A stretch of 57,227 nucleotides of DNA from Myxococcales bacterium (GTDB lineage: Bacteria; Myxococcota_A; Polyangia; GCA-2747355): NCBI GenBank assembly GCA_020431405.1, contig JAGQIK010000020.1, positions 1 to 57,227 of the forward strand, given 5' to 3'. The position numbers and the translations under genes are program-made. The notes under the pieces are model-generated. The model worked only from the letters and a program-made list of their open reading frames with translations. It had not been told where the DNA came from and ran no database searches. Positions 1-9,853 of the stretch are shown here, piece after piece (position 1 is the first letter of the stretch; each line of letters opens with the position of its first letter).

Positions 1-4
1 TCGT

Positions 5-316
5 ATGGCGCCCACTGAGGAGCTGATGGCGTACATCCGCCGCGAGGGCGAGCAGCTTCGCGCCCAACATTCGGGACTCGGTCTCGTCAGCACGACGCTT
101 GAGAAGCTGGGCCGGCGCCGGTTGTTCGGCGCGCGCGTCGAGCTGCAGATGTCCGGCGGGCGTCTGGTGGCCAAAGCACGCGCCGAAGATCCCCATGACG
201 CGCTCCAGAGCGCCTTTCGCATCGTCGAGCGCTCCGCCAGAGAACGCGTCGATCGACGGAGGCACCGACGCCTGCGCGCCCGGTTCACGGTGCGCGGGTT
301 GGTGCCGGTATCGTGA
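5..316 (+). CDS. HPF/RaiA-like ribosome-associated protein
   Basis: A 103-residue protein with the look of the ribosome hibernation/sigma54-modulation fold: a beta strand carrying an alternating pattern (RVELQMSGGRLVAKA), then an acidic 'EDPHDALQSAF' segment leading into a long basic helix ending in RRRHRR. Proteins of this family bind the 30S subunit in stationary phase. The match rests on pattern only. The ATG lies four bases from the window edge, so an upstream start or ribosome binding site cannot be judged. It is followed by 88 bp before the P450 gene, so it may be a separate unit. Confidence 0.5.
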   Translation: MAPTEELMAYIRREGEQLRAQHSGLGLVSTTLEKLGRRRLFGARVELQMSGGRLVAKARAEDPHDALQSAFRIVERSARERVDRRRHRRLRARFTVRGLVPVS

Positions 317-404
317 CCAATGTGCCGACGGAATCCCCGTTGCTATAGTCGCGCCACACGTCGCGGCTGCATCCATCGCGCGACATGAGAAAGAGAGCCG
401 ACCA

Positions 405-1595
405 GTGCGCGAGCGAGACTGGGATCCCCGAGCAGTCGAGGTCACCCGCGATCAGCGTGGGTGCCTCGACGCCCTGCGCAGCCGCTGCCCCGTCGCTTAC
501 AGCGACGAGCTCCAGTGGTCGGTGTTTCGTCACGCTGACGTCGTGCGTGTCGCCGAGGACCACGAGACGTTCAGCAACGTTGTCTCGGCCCACCACAACG
601 TGCCCAACGGGATGGACCCACCCGAGCACGGCGTCTATCGCGCGGCCATCGAGGTCTTTTTCGCCGACGAACATCTGGGCGCGTTCGAGCCCGCCTGCCG
701 CGAGATCGCCTCCCGGCTGCTCGCCCCGCTCGCGCGACAGCCCATGTTCGACTGCGTCGAGCAGTTCGCGGTGCCCTTTGCAGCGCGCTGTCAGTGCGCC
801 TTCCTCGGCTGGCCCGAGCCGATCGCCGAGCGCTTGCAACAATGGACAGCTCGCAACCAGAGCGCCACGCGCGAGCGCGACCGTCAAGCGCTCGCCGAGG
901 TGGCGCGCGAGCTGACGGAGATGGTCGGCGCCCTGCTCGAAGCGCGACGCGCGTCGACCGATCTCTGCGACGACGTCACGGGCACGCTGATGCGCACCGA
1001 GGTCTATGGTCGGCGCCTCGAGGATGTCGAGCTGACCAGCATCTTTCGCAACTGGACCATGGGCGAGGTCGGCAGCCTCGCTGCCTCGGTGGGGATCATC
1101 GCGCACGCGTTGGCGCTCGACAGCACGCTGCAGAGTCGGCTTCGCGACGACCAGACGCTCATCGCGAGCGCAATCGACGAGATCCTGCGAGTGCGCGGAC
1201 CGCTGCTGTTCAATCGACGCGTCGCCAAGCGCGACGTCGTCGTGGGACGACGGCGCATCGCGGCGGGCGAGCGAGTGGCGCTGATGTGGTCGGCGGCCAA
1301 TCGCGATGACGCGGTCTTCGACGCCGCCGACGAGATACGGCTCGACCGCGACCAACAGTCGAGCCTGCTGTGGGGAACGGGTATTCACGTTTGTCCGGGG
1401 GCACCGCTCGCACGCTTGGAGCTCCGAGTGGCGGTCGAGGCGCTGCTCGCCGCGTTGCCAAGGATCACCTTGGTCGAGGACGCCGCGACGGACGAACCGT
1501 ATCCGGGCAATGGCTTCGCCGAGCTGCGTCTTGCTGGAGCGCCGGCCTCTGATCAGCGAGCAACCTTGTCGCTGCACGAGGAGGGAGATCAATGA
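405..1595 (+). CDS. Cytochrome P450
   Basis: A 396-residue cytochrome P450, normal for a soluble bacterial enzyme; it would insert oxygen into an organic substrate using electrons from a ferredoxin. The heme-thiolate loop WGTGIHVCPGAPLARLE is present with Cys330, and the K-helix ExxR motif is seen as EILR. The I-helix reads GEVGS instead of the common AGxDT, so the proton-delivery pair may be atypical. The GTG at 405 is chosen because AAGAGAG lies 7 bases upstream; the open frame extends further 5' without P450 similarity. Its stop overlaps the next ATG (ATGA), so it is the first gene of the oxidoreductase operon. The substrate is unknown. Confidence 0.9.
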   Translation: MRERDWDPRAVEVTRDQRGCLDALRSRCPVAYSDELQWSVFRHADVVRVAEDHETFSNVVSAHHNVPNGMDPPEHGVYRAAIEVFFADEHLGAFEPACREIASRLLAPLARQPMFDCVEQFAVPFAARCQCAFLGWPEPIAERLQQWTARNQSATRERDRQALAEVARELTEMVGALLEARRASTDLCDDVTGTLMRTEVYGRRLEDVELTSIFRNWTMGEVGSLAASVGIIAHALALDSTLQSRLRDDQTLIASAIDEILRVRGPLLFNRRVAKRDVVVGRRRIAAGERVALMWSAANRDDAVFDAADEIRLDRDQQSSLLWGTGIHVCPGAPLARLELRVAVEALLAALPRITLVEDAATDEPYPGNGFAELRLAGAPASDQRATLSLHEEGDQ

Positions 1596-2887
1596 GCAAG
1601 AGCCGCGTCGCAGTGCTGCGCACTTCGCCTCGCACAGTTATCGAGGACTACCACCGACTGATGAACCTGGCCGGCTATCAAGACGTGCTCGACAAATCGG
1701 TGGACACCGCGCTCAAGATCAATATCTCCTGGCACTTCTTTTATCCCGGCAGCTCGACGACCCCGTGGCAGCTCGACGGCGTCGTGCGCGCGTTGCTCGC
1801 CGACGGCTTCGACAGGTCACTGATCCATGGCTGCCACAATCGCACGGTTGTCATCGACGCACATTTCGGCGAGCGCGAGAACAAGCAGCTCGACGTCATC
1901 GAGGCACACGGACTGCGCAACATCCACCTCTACGAGGGCGAGGAATGGGTTCATATCCGCGACGCGGTCGGCTCGCTGGCCGACGACTTCCTCGTGCTCA
2001 ACGACGTCTATCCCGACGGCTTCTTCATCCCCAGACGCTTCATCGGCGAAAACATCATCCACCTGCCGACAGTCAAGACACACGTCTTCACCACCACCAC
2101 AGGTGCCATGAAGAACGCCTTCGGCGGCCTGCTCAACGAGCATCGCCACTGGACACATCCGGTGATTCACGAAACGCTCGTCGATCTGCTGCGCATTCAG
2201 AAGAAGATCCATCGCAGCGTGTTCGCCGTGATGGACGGGACCTTCGCCGGCGACGGCCCCGGTCCGCGCTGCATGATCCCGCACGTCAAGAACGTGCTGC
2301 TCGCCAGCGCTGACCAGGTTGCCATCGACGCGATGGCGGCGACGATGATGGGCTTCGATCCACTTAGCCTCGACTACATCCGCATCGCTCACGAGGCCGG
2401 GCTCGGCTGTGGGGACCCGCGCGAGATCGAGGTGGTCGGCGACGAGGACGCCGCGGCTGAACGCTGGCACTTCGATGGCCCCTTCAAGAAGATGACCTTC
2501 GCCTCGAAAATGCAGCACAAGATTTACTGGGGACCGCTCAAGGCGCCAGTCGAATGGTCGCTCAAGACCGTGCTGGCGCCATGGTCGTACGCAGCCAGCG
2601 TCGTCTATCACGACAGCTTCTGGTATCCGTTTCTCGCCAAGAAGCGCATGCAGGCTGTGCTCGCCAGCGAGTGGGGCCGACTGTTCGCGAACTGGGAGCA
2701 GCAGCAACCCGACGAGCGGGGCTTCTCCGACGTAGGCCCGGCCGCTCCCGATCTCGAGCTCACTGGCCTACGCGCGCTGATCAAGTCGGTCGAGCTGCTC
2801 GGCACAGCCCTGCGCGAGGCGCCCGAGGTGGCAAGCCGCCTGCGGCGCCGCGACCACCGCGCGAGCGCTGATGCAGCGCGGCGATGA
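1592..2887 (+). CDS. DUF362 domain-containing protein
   Basis: A 431-residue protein of the DUF362 type. Recognisable parts are a '[20 protein letters not shown]' stretch near residue 43, the segment '[20 protein letters not shown]' near residue 151 (the family's hallmark LPxxKxH...GAxKN), and '[13 protein letters not shown]' near residue 211. Many DUF362 proteins carry ferredoxin motifs; I see no Cys cluster here, so this is the iron-free version. The family function is not established. It overlaps the P450 and the following membrane protein by 4 bp on each side, so it is translationally coupled in the oxidoreductase operon and may be an assembly or maturation partner (inference). Confidence 0.75.
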   Translation: MSKSRVAVLRTSPRTVIEDYHRLMNLAGYQDVLDKSVDTALKINISWHFFYPGSSTTPWQLDGVVRALLADGFDRSLIHGCHNRTVVIDAHFGERENKQLDVIEAHGLRNIHLYEGEEWVHIRDAVGSLADDFLVLNDVYPDGFFIPRRFIGENIIHLPTVKTHVFTTTTGAMKNAFGGLLNEHRHWTHPVIHETLVDLLRIQKKIHRSVFAVMDGTFAGDGPGPRCMIPHVKNVLLASADQVAIDAMAATMMGFDPLSLDYIRIAHEAGLGCGDPREIEVVGDEDAAAERWHFDGPFKKMTFASKMQHKIYWGPLKAPVEWSLKTVLAPWSYAASVVYHDSFWYPFLAKKRMQAVLASEWGRLFANWEQQQPDERGFSDVGPAAPDLELTGLRALIKSVELLGTALREAPEVASRLRRRDHRASADAARR

Positions 2888-4035
2888 GCCGAGAGGTGCT
2901 TCGTGCGATCGTCTGGGGCCTGCTCGTCACGGCGGTGCTGGGAGCTCTGATCCTTCTGGGGTCGCGCAACCTGGCGCACTTCGACGCGGCCCTCGTATCG
3001 TACACGTTCGCGATTCTGTTTGCCACCTTCGGCCTGACCTATCGCTACAGCATGTGGCTGTCACGACCGCCGACGGCGATGTACTGGCGGCGGGGATGGC
3101 AAGCGTTCTTTCGGCGCGGTCTGCGTTTGCAAAACGTCGGACGCTGGTTTTCGCGCGTGGTGCTCGACATCTTCGGCAATCGCTTCATCTTTCGTCGCGA
3201 CCGACTGCGCGGGCTCACGCACCTTCTGATCATGTGGGGCTGCATCATCGCCGTCGCGATCACGTTTCCACTGGTGTTCGGTTGGCTGCACTTCCGGCCG
3301 GTGGTTGGCGACCTGTCGCGCTACGAGGCGGTGCTCTTTGGCTTCGCTGCGTTCCGCTTTCCACACGACTCGGTGGTCGCGTTCTTTCTCTTTCACGGGC
3401 TGGTCTGGGCGTCGATCCTGGTCATCGCCGGCGTGATGCTGGCGATGCGGCGGCGTATGCGCGACGAGGGGGCCGAGGCGCTGCAGCGCTTCGCCGAAGA
3501 CTTCATGCCGTTGATCTTGCTATTCGCGGTGAGCGTCACGGGGTTGATGCTCACCGCGAGCTACACGTGGATGAAGGGCTATGGCTACACGTTCATCTCG
3601 CTACTGCACGCGATAACGGTCATCGCCACGTTCATCTGGCTGCCCTTCGGCAAGTTCTTCCACATCTTCCAGCGGCCAGCACAGCTCGGAGTCAGCTTCT
3701 ACAAGGATCTAGGCAGAGCCGAAGAGCCCGCGCTGTGTCGGCGTTGCGGGCACGCCTTCACGTCGCGCAGGCACGTCGAGGACCTGATCGAAGTCGAGCG
3801 ACAGCTCGGCTATCGCTACGAGGTGGACGATGGGCGCGTGGAACACTACCAGTGGATCTGTCCGCCCTGTCGCCGTGCGTCCTTTGCCATGGCGCAGGGG
3901 CTCGCCTGGCGCGGCCAGCGCGGCGGGGGGCCACTGGCAACGCCGGAGCGACCCTTGCCGATGCCAGTGCACGCCAACAGCGGCCTCGGTGAAGGACCGC
4001 TCGATGAAGAAGACGCGGAGAATTTCCATCCATGA
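2884..4035 (+). CDS. NarI/DsrM-like cytochrome b membrane subunit with C-terminal zinc ribbon
   Basis: A 383-residue inner-membrane protein with about six hydrophobic segments. Histidines sit inside or at the ends of segments as in NarI/DsrM-type di-heme cytochrome b subunits: '[11 protein letters not shown]', '[10 protein letters not shown]', '[11 protein letters not shown]' and '[10 protein letters not shown]'. After the last helix there is a soluble domain with two CxxC pairs (CRRCGH and CPPC), probably a zinc ribbon or rubredoxin-like site, which is unusual for this family. Likely role: quinol/quinone exchange and electron transfer to the ferredoxin and molybdenum subunits encoded next. 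It overlaps both neighbours by 4 bp. Confidence 0.65.
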   Translation: MSREVLRAIVWGLLVTAVLGALILLGSRNLAHFDAALVSYTFAILFATFGLTYRYSMWLSRPPTAMYWRRGWQAFFRRGLRLQNVGRWFSRVVLDIFGNRFIFRRDRLRGLTHLLIMWGCIIAVAITFPLVFGWLHFRPVVGDLSRYEAVLFGFAAFRFPHDSVVAFFLFHGLVWASILVIAGVMLAMRRRMRDEGAEALQRFAEDFMPLILLFAVSVTGLMLTASYTWMKGYGYTFISLLHAITVIATFIWLPFGKFFHIFQRPAQLGVSFYKDLGRAEEPALCRRCGHAFTSRRHVEDLIEVERQLGYRYEVDDGRVEHYQWICPPCRRASFAMAQGLAWRGQRGGGPLATPERPLPMPVHANSGLGEGPLDEEDAENFHP

Positions 4036-6311
4036 GCAATCGCGCCAAGCAGCCGCCGCTCGATCGCGCAACCATCGCTCAGTTCGGACCGTCGCGGGCC
4101 TACGCCGCTGAGATACGCGTCGATGCCGGCGTCGAGCCCGACAAGACCGTCAAGACGCATTGCTGCTTCTGTGGCCAGCAGTGCGGTCTACAGCTCAAGG
4201 TCAAGGACAACACGATCCTCGGTATCGAGCCGTGGTACGAGTTTCCGTTCAATCGAGGGATGCTCTGTCCCAAAGGGGTCAAGCGCTATCTGCAGCAGGG
4301 CCATCCCGATCGCCTCTTGCACGCCTATGAAAAGAGCTCCGAGAGTGCCTCGGGATTTCGCGAGCTGTCCTACGAGCGTGCGATCTCGCGGGTGGCCGAG
4401 GCCATCGAGCGTATCCAGACCGAGCACGGACGTGACGCGTTCGCGGTGCTGTCGGGCGCGAGCCTGACGACCGAGAAGACCTACCTGATGGGCAAGTTCG
4501 CCCACATGTGTCTGCGCACCGCCAACATCGACTACAACGGTCGGCTGTGCATGGTCAGCGCGGCGGCTGGCAACAAGAAGGCCTTCGGCATCGATCGAGC
4601 GGCAAACCCGTGGACCGATATTCTCGAAGCCGAAGTAGTGCTCGTCGCCGGCGCGAATGTCGCCGAGTGTGCGCCGATCACGACCGACTACATCTGGCGC
4701 GCGCGTGATCGCGGCGCCAAGGTCATCGTCGTCGACCCGCGCCTGACGCCGATCGCGCGCACGTGTGACCTGTTCCTGCCCGTCAAGCCGGGCCGCGATA
4801 CCGCGCTGTTCAGCGGCATCTTGCAGCTGATGATCAAGAACGACTGGCTCGATCACGACTTCATCGCGAAGAAGACGGTCGGGTTCGAGGCGCTCGCGCG
4901 AAGCGTCGAGGAGTGGACGCCGCGACGCACCGCCGAGGTGACCGGCGTATCCGAGGCGGCGATACGACGCGCCGCCGAGTGGTGGGGCAAGGCCGAGACC
5001 AGCTTTCTGATGCACGCGCGAGGGATCGAGCACCACAGCCACGGCGTGATGAACGTGCTGAGCGCGATCAACATCGTGCTCGCCTCGGGGCGTATCGGTC
5101 GTCCGGGCTGCGGCTATGCCACTATCACCGGGCAGGCCAACGGGCAGGGCGGTCGCGAGCACGGCCAGAAGTGCGACCAGCTTCCAGGAGGACGCGATCT
5201 GGCAAATCCCGAGCATCGCGCCTACGTGGCCGAGGTCTGGGGGATCGAGCCCGAACATCTGCCGCAGCCGGGCGTCGATGCTTACGAGATCATGCGCAAG
5301 GCGCACGCCGGCGAGATCCGCGGGTTGCTGTCGATCTGCTTCAACCCCGTGGTCTCTCTGCCCGACAACAACTTCGTACGCGCGGCGCTGCAGAAGCTCG
5401 ACTTCTTTGTCGCCATCGACTTCTTCCTCAGTGAGACGGCCCGCTATGCAGATGTCGTCTTGCCTGGATCGCTGCAAGAAGAAGACGAGGGGACGGTCAC
5501 GCAGGTGGAAGGGCGCATCGTGCGCATCAACAAGGCGGTCGAGCCGCCAGCTGATGCGCGACAGGACTGGCGCATCATTCAAGACATCGCCAAGTCGTTG
5601 GGGCGCGAGCGCGGCCTGACCTTCGACAGCGTCGAGGAGATCTTCGAGGAGCTGCGTGTCGCGTCGCGCGGCGGCGTGAGCGACTACTCCGGCGTGACCT
5701 ACGCGCGCATCGAGGAGCATTTTGGTGTGTTTTGGCCATGCCGCAGCGACGCGCTGGATGGTGCACCACAGCCTACGCCGCGCGGGACGCCGCGCCTGTT
5801 CGAGCCGGGGTCGTACAACCCAGTCGCCAAGGGATCAGGGCCCTTCTACTTCGAAGACGGCAAGGCGCGCTTCAATCTCACGCCCCATCACGACCCCAAA
5901 GAGGACACCGACGAGGAGTACCCGATAATCCTCACGACGGGTCGTGTGGTGAGCCAGTTCCTCTCGGGCAATCAGACGCGACGTATCGGCCCGCTCGTCG
6001 ACCACTATCCCGAGCCCAAGGTCGAGATTCATCCACGTCTGGCCGCGCGTCTGGACATCGTGGACGGCGACTGGACCACGGTGGAGAGTCGGCGTGGGTC
6101 TTGTACGTTGCGAGCCTCGGTGCTGCGCACCATCCGACCGGATACCGTGTTCATCCCCTATCACTGGGGCGGCCGCAAGAGCGCCAACCAGTTGACCATC
6201 TCCGCACAGGACCCGATCTCCAAGATCCCAGAGTACAAGGTCTGCGCGGTGCGCGTGCACAAGGCCGAGGCTGCTCCCGAGTACTCCGACAAGCTCGAGC
6301 CGCAGCAATGA
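4032..6311 (+). CDS. NasA-type molybdopterin oxidoreductase (probable nitrate reductase catalytic subunit)
   Basis: A 759-residue member of the DMSO-reductase superfamily. The N-terminal [4Fe-4S] site is CCFCGQQCG with the fourth Cys in GMLCPKG. The predicted Mo-ligating cysteine lies in '[12 protein letters not shown]', matching the NasA/NapA pattern. '[20 protein letters not shown]' is also typical of NasA-like enzymes, and the C-terminal dinucleotide-binding domain is complete. There is no Tat signal, so the enzyme should be cytoplasmic. Reaction proposed: nitrate to nitrite with electrons from the ferredoxin subunit. A formate or other oxyanion substrate cannot be excluded. Unlike assimilatory NasA, it sits with membrane subunits, suggesting a respiratory or redox-balancing role. 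Confidence 0.75.
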   Translation: MSNRAKQPPLDRATIAQFGPSRAYAAEIRVDAGVEPDKTVKTHCCFCGQQCGLQLKVKDNTILGIEPWYEFPFNRGMLCPKGVKRYLQQGHPDRLLHAYEKSSESASGFRELSYERAISRVAEAIERIQTEHGRDAFAVLSGASLTTEKTYLMGKFAHMCLRTANIDYNGRLCMVSAAAGNKKAFGIDRAANPWTDILEAEVVLVAGANVAECAPITTDYIWRARDRGAKVIVVDPRLTPIARTCDLFLPVKPGRDTALFSGILQLMIKNDWLDHDFIAKKTVGFEALARSVEEWTPRRTAEVTGVSEAAIRRAAEWWGKAETSFLMHARGIEHHSHGVMNVLSAINIVLASGRIGRPGCGYATITGQANGQGGREHGQKCDQLPGGRDLANPEHRAYVAEVWGIEPEHLPQPGVDAYEIMRKAHAGEIRGLLSICFNPVVSLPDNNFVRAALQKLDFFVAIDFFLSETARYADVVLPGSLQEEDEGTVTQVEGRIVRINKAVEPPADARQDWRIIQDIAKSLGRERGLTFDSVEEIFEELRVASRGGVSDYSGVTYARIEEHFGVFWPCRSDALDGAPQPTPRGTPRLFEPGSYNPVAKGSGPFYFEDGKARFNLTPHHDPKEDTDEEYPIILTTGRVVSQFLSGNQTRRIGPLVDHYPEPKVEIHPRLAARLDIVDGDWTTVESRRGSCTLRASVLRTIRPDTVFIPYHWGGRKSANQLTISAQDPISKIPEYKVCAVRVHKAEAAPEYSDKLEPQQ

Positions 6312-6324
6312 AAGGAGGGACTTT

Positions 6325-6958
<634 letters not shown>

Positions 6959-6966
<8 letters not shown>

Positions 6967-7492
6967 TAGCAGCGCGTCCGACACGCCGCGTTGGCGGCGT
7001 GACTTCCCGATCGACCATGGCGACGACGAGCTCGTCTCTCGGCGCGACCTTGTCAAGTACGTCGTGCTCACCAGCGCAGCGCTGGTCGCCGGACAGGGCT
7101 GGGTCTTGTTCGAGAGCATGCGGCGCCGGCGACGAGGTCCACATGCAGCGTTGCCGGTCGCGGCGATCGACGAGCTTCCCGTCGGCGGTGCCAAGACCTT
7201 CACCTACCCACCCGGTAGCACGCCGCGGTTGCTCGTGCGCACCGGGCGGCGTTCGTTTGTCGCGTATGACCAGCTCTGCACGCACCTTCAGTGCCCTGTA
7301 GTGCCCGCTGTCGCGCAGGGTAAGCTGCACTGTCCGTGTCACAATGGTTGGTTCGATCTGGCGACGGGGGCGCCGCTGGCTGGACCGCCGCGGCGGCCGC
7401 TGCCTCGCGTCGCCCTCGAGGTGCGTGACGGCAAGGTCTTCGCTACAGGCGTCGAGAGCAACACGGGCTCGTCGGGCAAGGAAGCGACGTGA
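6959..7492 (+). CDS. Rieske [2Fe-2S] protein
   Basis: A 177-residue Rieske protein. The cluster motifs are CTHLQC and CPCHNGWFD, each giving one Cys and one His ligand. An N-terminal '[10 protein letters not shown]' followed by a hydrophobic stretch looks like an uncleaved Tat anchor, placing the cluster on the periplasmic side. That would put it across the membrane from the cytoplasmic Mo subunit. No cytochrome bc1 genes are nearby, so it is probably a dedicated partner of the adjacent complex. It overlaps both neighbouring genes by a few bases. Confidence 0.85.
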
Positions 7493-7713
7493 TGTTGAAG
7501 GAGCGCGCAGCACGCGAGCGTCGCATGACCGTCATCAACGGCATTCTGTTGGTGGTGATCATCATCGTCGTACTGCAGCTGTGGCTGCTGACGGCGTCGA
7601 TGAACGCGTACCTCGGCGGCGACGTCGCTATCGCCTTGCCGGCGGCGCTGGCGAGTCTCTTCTGCCTGGCCCTCAACGTGGGGCTATTGCGCTATCTGCG
7701 TCAGCGAAAGTGA
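7489..7713 (+). CDS. Small membrane protein in the oxidoreductase operon
   Basis: A 73-74-residue protein with two hydrophobic helices (around residues 18-36 and 48-68) and basic ends. Starts GTG at 7489 and ATG at 7492 are both possible; the former gives a 4-bp overlap with the Rieske stop. It resembles small uncharacterised proteins seen next to Rieske genes (possibly the DUF6755 group, from memory). It may be a structural subunit of the membrane complex. No catalytic residues are seen. Confidence 0.6.
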   Translation: MMLKERAARERRMTVINGILLVVIIIVVLQLWLLTASMNAYLGGDVAIALPAALASLFCLALNVGLLRYLRQRK

Positions 7714-8768
7714 ACGACAGAGCCGATCCCGGACGGTTGGCGCTCGCCCTCAAGGAGCTCTTTCCGGGCTACTTCGCGTTGGTCATGGCCACCGGCATCG
7801 TGTCCATCGCCGCGTGGCTGTTCGCGCTCGCCTCCATAGCCCGCGTGCTGCTCGCCATCAACTGCATCGCGTATTCGGTGCTCGGCATCATGCTGTTGCT
7901 GCGTATCGCATTGTATCCGCGCAGAGTGCTCGACGACCTGCGCGATCACGGCCGAGGGCCTGGCTTCTTTACCGTTGTCGCGGGGACCTGCGTGCTCGGC
8001 GTGCAGCTTCTCGTGGTCGCGGAGCAGCCAACGGCAGCTCGCGTGCTGTGGTATGTGGGCATCGCATCGTGGCTGGTCGTGATGTACGCTTTCTTCACCG
8101 CGGTTGTCGTGCGCGATGACAAGCCTCCGCTCGAGACAGGCATCAACGGCGCGTGGCTCATCGCCATCGTCGCGACCCAGGGCGTATCGGTCCTCGGCAC
8201 GCTGCTCTCGCCCCACGTGACGGCCGCCACCCGGCAGGGCGTGCTCTTTCTGTCGCTATGCCTCTATTTGCTGGGAGCCATGCTGTATCTGACGATCATC
8301 ACGCTTATCTTCTACCGCTTCACCTTCGTGCGCATGACATCGGAGCGCCTTACGCCGCCCTACTGGATCAACATGGGCGCCGTGGCGATCACGACGCTGG
8401 CAGGCGCGGTGCTCGTGCTCGCGCGAGCGGGCTCTCCGACCCTCGAGCTGCTCCACTCCTTTCTCGTGGGCTTCACGCTGTTCTTCTGGGCCGCTGCCAC
8501 GTGGTGGATTCCACTGCTGGTGATCCTCGGCGTCTGGCGCCATGTCGTGCGCCGATTCCCGCTGCGCTATGACCCGCAGTACTGGGGAATGGTTTTTCCG
8601 CTCGGCATGTACACGGTGTGCACGACGCGCCTTTCGCAGGCCACCAAGATCGCGCTGCTGGTCGAGATACCGCGCTACTTCGTCTACGTTGCCCTCGTCG
8701 CATGGGCGATCATCTTCGCTGCGATGATCTGGTCGTTGGTGTCATCGCTGCGCCGTCGACCTGCCTGA
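7710..8768 (+). CDS. TDT/SLAC1-family anion transporter (TehA-like)
   Basis: A 352-residue membrane protein with about ten hydrophobic helices, beginning '[15 protein letters not shown]', the signature of the tellurite-resistance/dicarboxylate transporter family. Members move malate, sulfite, chloride or nitrate-like anions. The GTG start at 7710 overlaps the previous stop by 4 bp, so it is the last gene of the oxidoreductase operon and may export or import the enzyme's anionic substrate or product (inference). Its 3' end overlaps the convergent queD gene by 59 bp. Confidence 0.75.
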   Translation: MNDRADPGRLALALKELFPGYFALVMATGIVSIAAWLFALASIARVLLAINCIAYSVLGIMLLLRIALYPRRVLDDLRDHGRGPGFFTVVAGTCVLGVQLLVVAEQPTAARVLWYVGIASWLVVMYAFFTAVVVRDDKPPLETGINGAWLIAIVATQGVSVLGTLLSPHVTAATRQGVLFLSLCLYLLGAMLYLTIITLIFYRFTFVRMTSERLTPPYWINMGAVAITTLAGAVLVLARAGSPTLELLHSFLVGFTLFFWAAATWWIPLLVILGVWRHVVRRFPLRYDPQYWGMVFPLGMYTVCTTRLSQATKIALLVEIPRYFVYVALVAWAIIFAAMIWSLVSSLRRRPA

Positions 8769-9135
8769 GAGCCGCTGCTTGCGCTGGCGCGCCGCGGTAG
8801 ATGCAGCCCGACGTACAGGTCTCTTCGACAACGATCTGAAAGAGGCCCGGCAGCGCGAGCCGATCCCAGATCCAGCGCACGAGGTTCTCGCTGGTAGGGT
8901 TCTCGAGCCCCTCGACCTCGTTGAGATAGCGATGGTCGAGCTGCGCGTGCAGCGGCGCGAAGGCCGAGGTGATGGTGGCGAAGTCCATCACCCAGCCATC
9001 GCGCGCGTCGACCTCGCCGCGCACGTGCACCGTGACGGCGAAGGAATGGCCGTGCAGCCGGCCGCACTTGTGGCCGTCGGGGACGCGAGGCAAGCGGTGC
9101 GCGGCCTCGAATGTGAAGCGCTTGAAAAGCTCCAT
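8710..9135 (-). CDS. queD: 6-carboxytetrahydropterin synthase (QueD/PTPS family)
   Basis: A 141-residue QueD/6-pyruvoyl-tetrahydropterin synthase homologue. The zinc ligands are in FEAAHRL and LHGHSF, the catalytic Cys in '[11 protein letters not shown]', and the conserved glutamate in '[12 protein letters not shown]'. QueD converts dihydroneopterin triphosphate to 6-carboxytetrahydropterin in queuosine/7-deazaguanine synthesis. The ATG at 9135 is preferred over GTG at 9144 because AAGAAG gives correct spacing to it. The C-terminal ~20 residues are encoded opposite the TDT gene. No other queuosine genes are in the window. Confidence 0.85.
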   Translation of the reverse strand: MELFKRFTFEAAHRLPRVPDGHKCGRLHGHSFAVTVHVRGEVDARDGWVMDFATITSAFAPLHAQLDHRYLNEVEGLENPTSENLVRWIWDRLALPGLFQIVVEETCTSGCIYRGAPAQAAALRQVDGAAMTPTTRSSQRR

Positions 9136-9168
9136 GGCCGTCACTTCTTGCGCGAGCCGCGCAGGCGC

Positions 9169-9612
9169 CTACTTGACGCGCGGCATCCTGCGAAAGCAGT
9201 TGTCGGTGGTCATCAAGGCGTCAAGTCGCATCGCGCTGGCCTCGAAGAAGATCGGATCCCAGCGCACCGTGCCCGATACATCACGCCACTTGTGATGGCC
9301 AGACCAGCGGCCCTCGTAGTTCGGTTTGAGGTTCTTGAAGATCTGTTCGCCGCTTCGATAGCCGAAGCGGCGTGCCGCGCCGACATGCTTGATGACGCCG
9401 CTGGCGCGCTTGCTGTCGACAACGACGTGCACTGTCATGCCAGCCGAGTCGGCGCACGTCACGCGCCATACGCCTGCGATGGGTCCGGGCGGCCGCTCCC
9501 ATGGGTACTTCTTCTTGCCGTCGGCCGGAGCCGCGTCGGCCGGCGCGGCCCCCAGGAGCACGCTGGCGATCAGCAATGTCAGGACGCCCGCTCGCCACCG
9601 ATGCTGACTCAT
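9169..9612 (-). CDS. Secreted protein of unknown function
   Basis: A 147-residue protein starting at the ATG at 9612 (GAGGCG upstream). It has a clear signal peptide (basic start, hydrophobic 'GVLTLLIASVLLGAAPADA'). The mature part is short, beta-rich and contains 'GVWRVTCADSAGMTVHVVVD', 'GYRSGEQIF' and 'HHKWRDVSGTVRWDPIFFEA', with two cysteines that could form a disulfide. This suggests a small beta-barrel or lipocalin-like fold. I do not recognise the family. It shares strand with queD, 33 bp upstream of it. Confidence 0.65.
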   Translation of the reverse strand: MSQHRWRAGVLTLLIASVLLGAAPADAAPADGKKKYPWERPPGPIAGVWRVTCADSAGMTVHVVVDSKRASGVIKHVGAARRFGYRSGEQIFKNLKPNYEGRWSGHHKWRDVSGTVRWDPIFFEASAMRLDALMTTDNCFRRMPRVK

Positions 9613-9853
9613 GGTCGCCTCGTCATATGCCGCGCGTTCGCCGCGAGGCGATGAAGTTCGTGCATCTGCACGGCCGCACGATACGCGCATCGGGCCAAGC
9701 GCCGCCATGACAGCCCTCATCACATCATCGGCGCGCCGAACGCACAGTCGCGCTGCATGACACGTATCAATACAGGCTTTACGAAACTGCGACATTAGTC
9801 TCAGTGCGACGCCGCTATCGTCGACGCAGCTACTTTGCGAAAGGCGATCGACG

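Noticed and set aside
4188-5720. 510-codon minus-strand open frame
   Set aside because: Antisense to the molybdenum enzyme with its Fe-S and Mo-ligand motifs; no domain in the reverse product.
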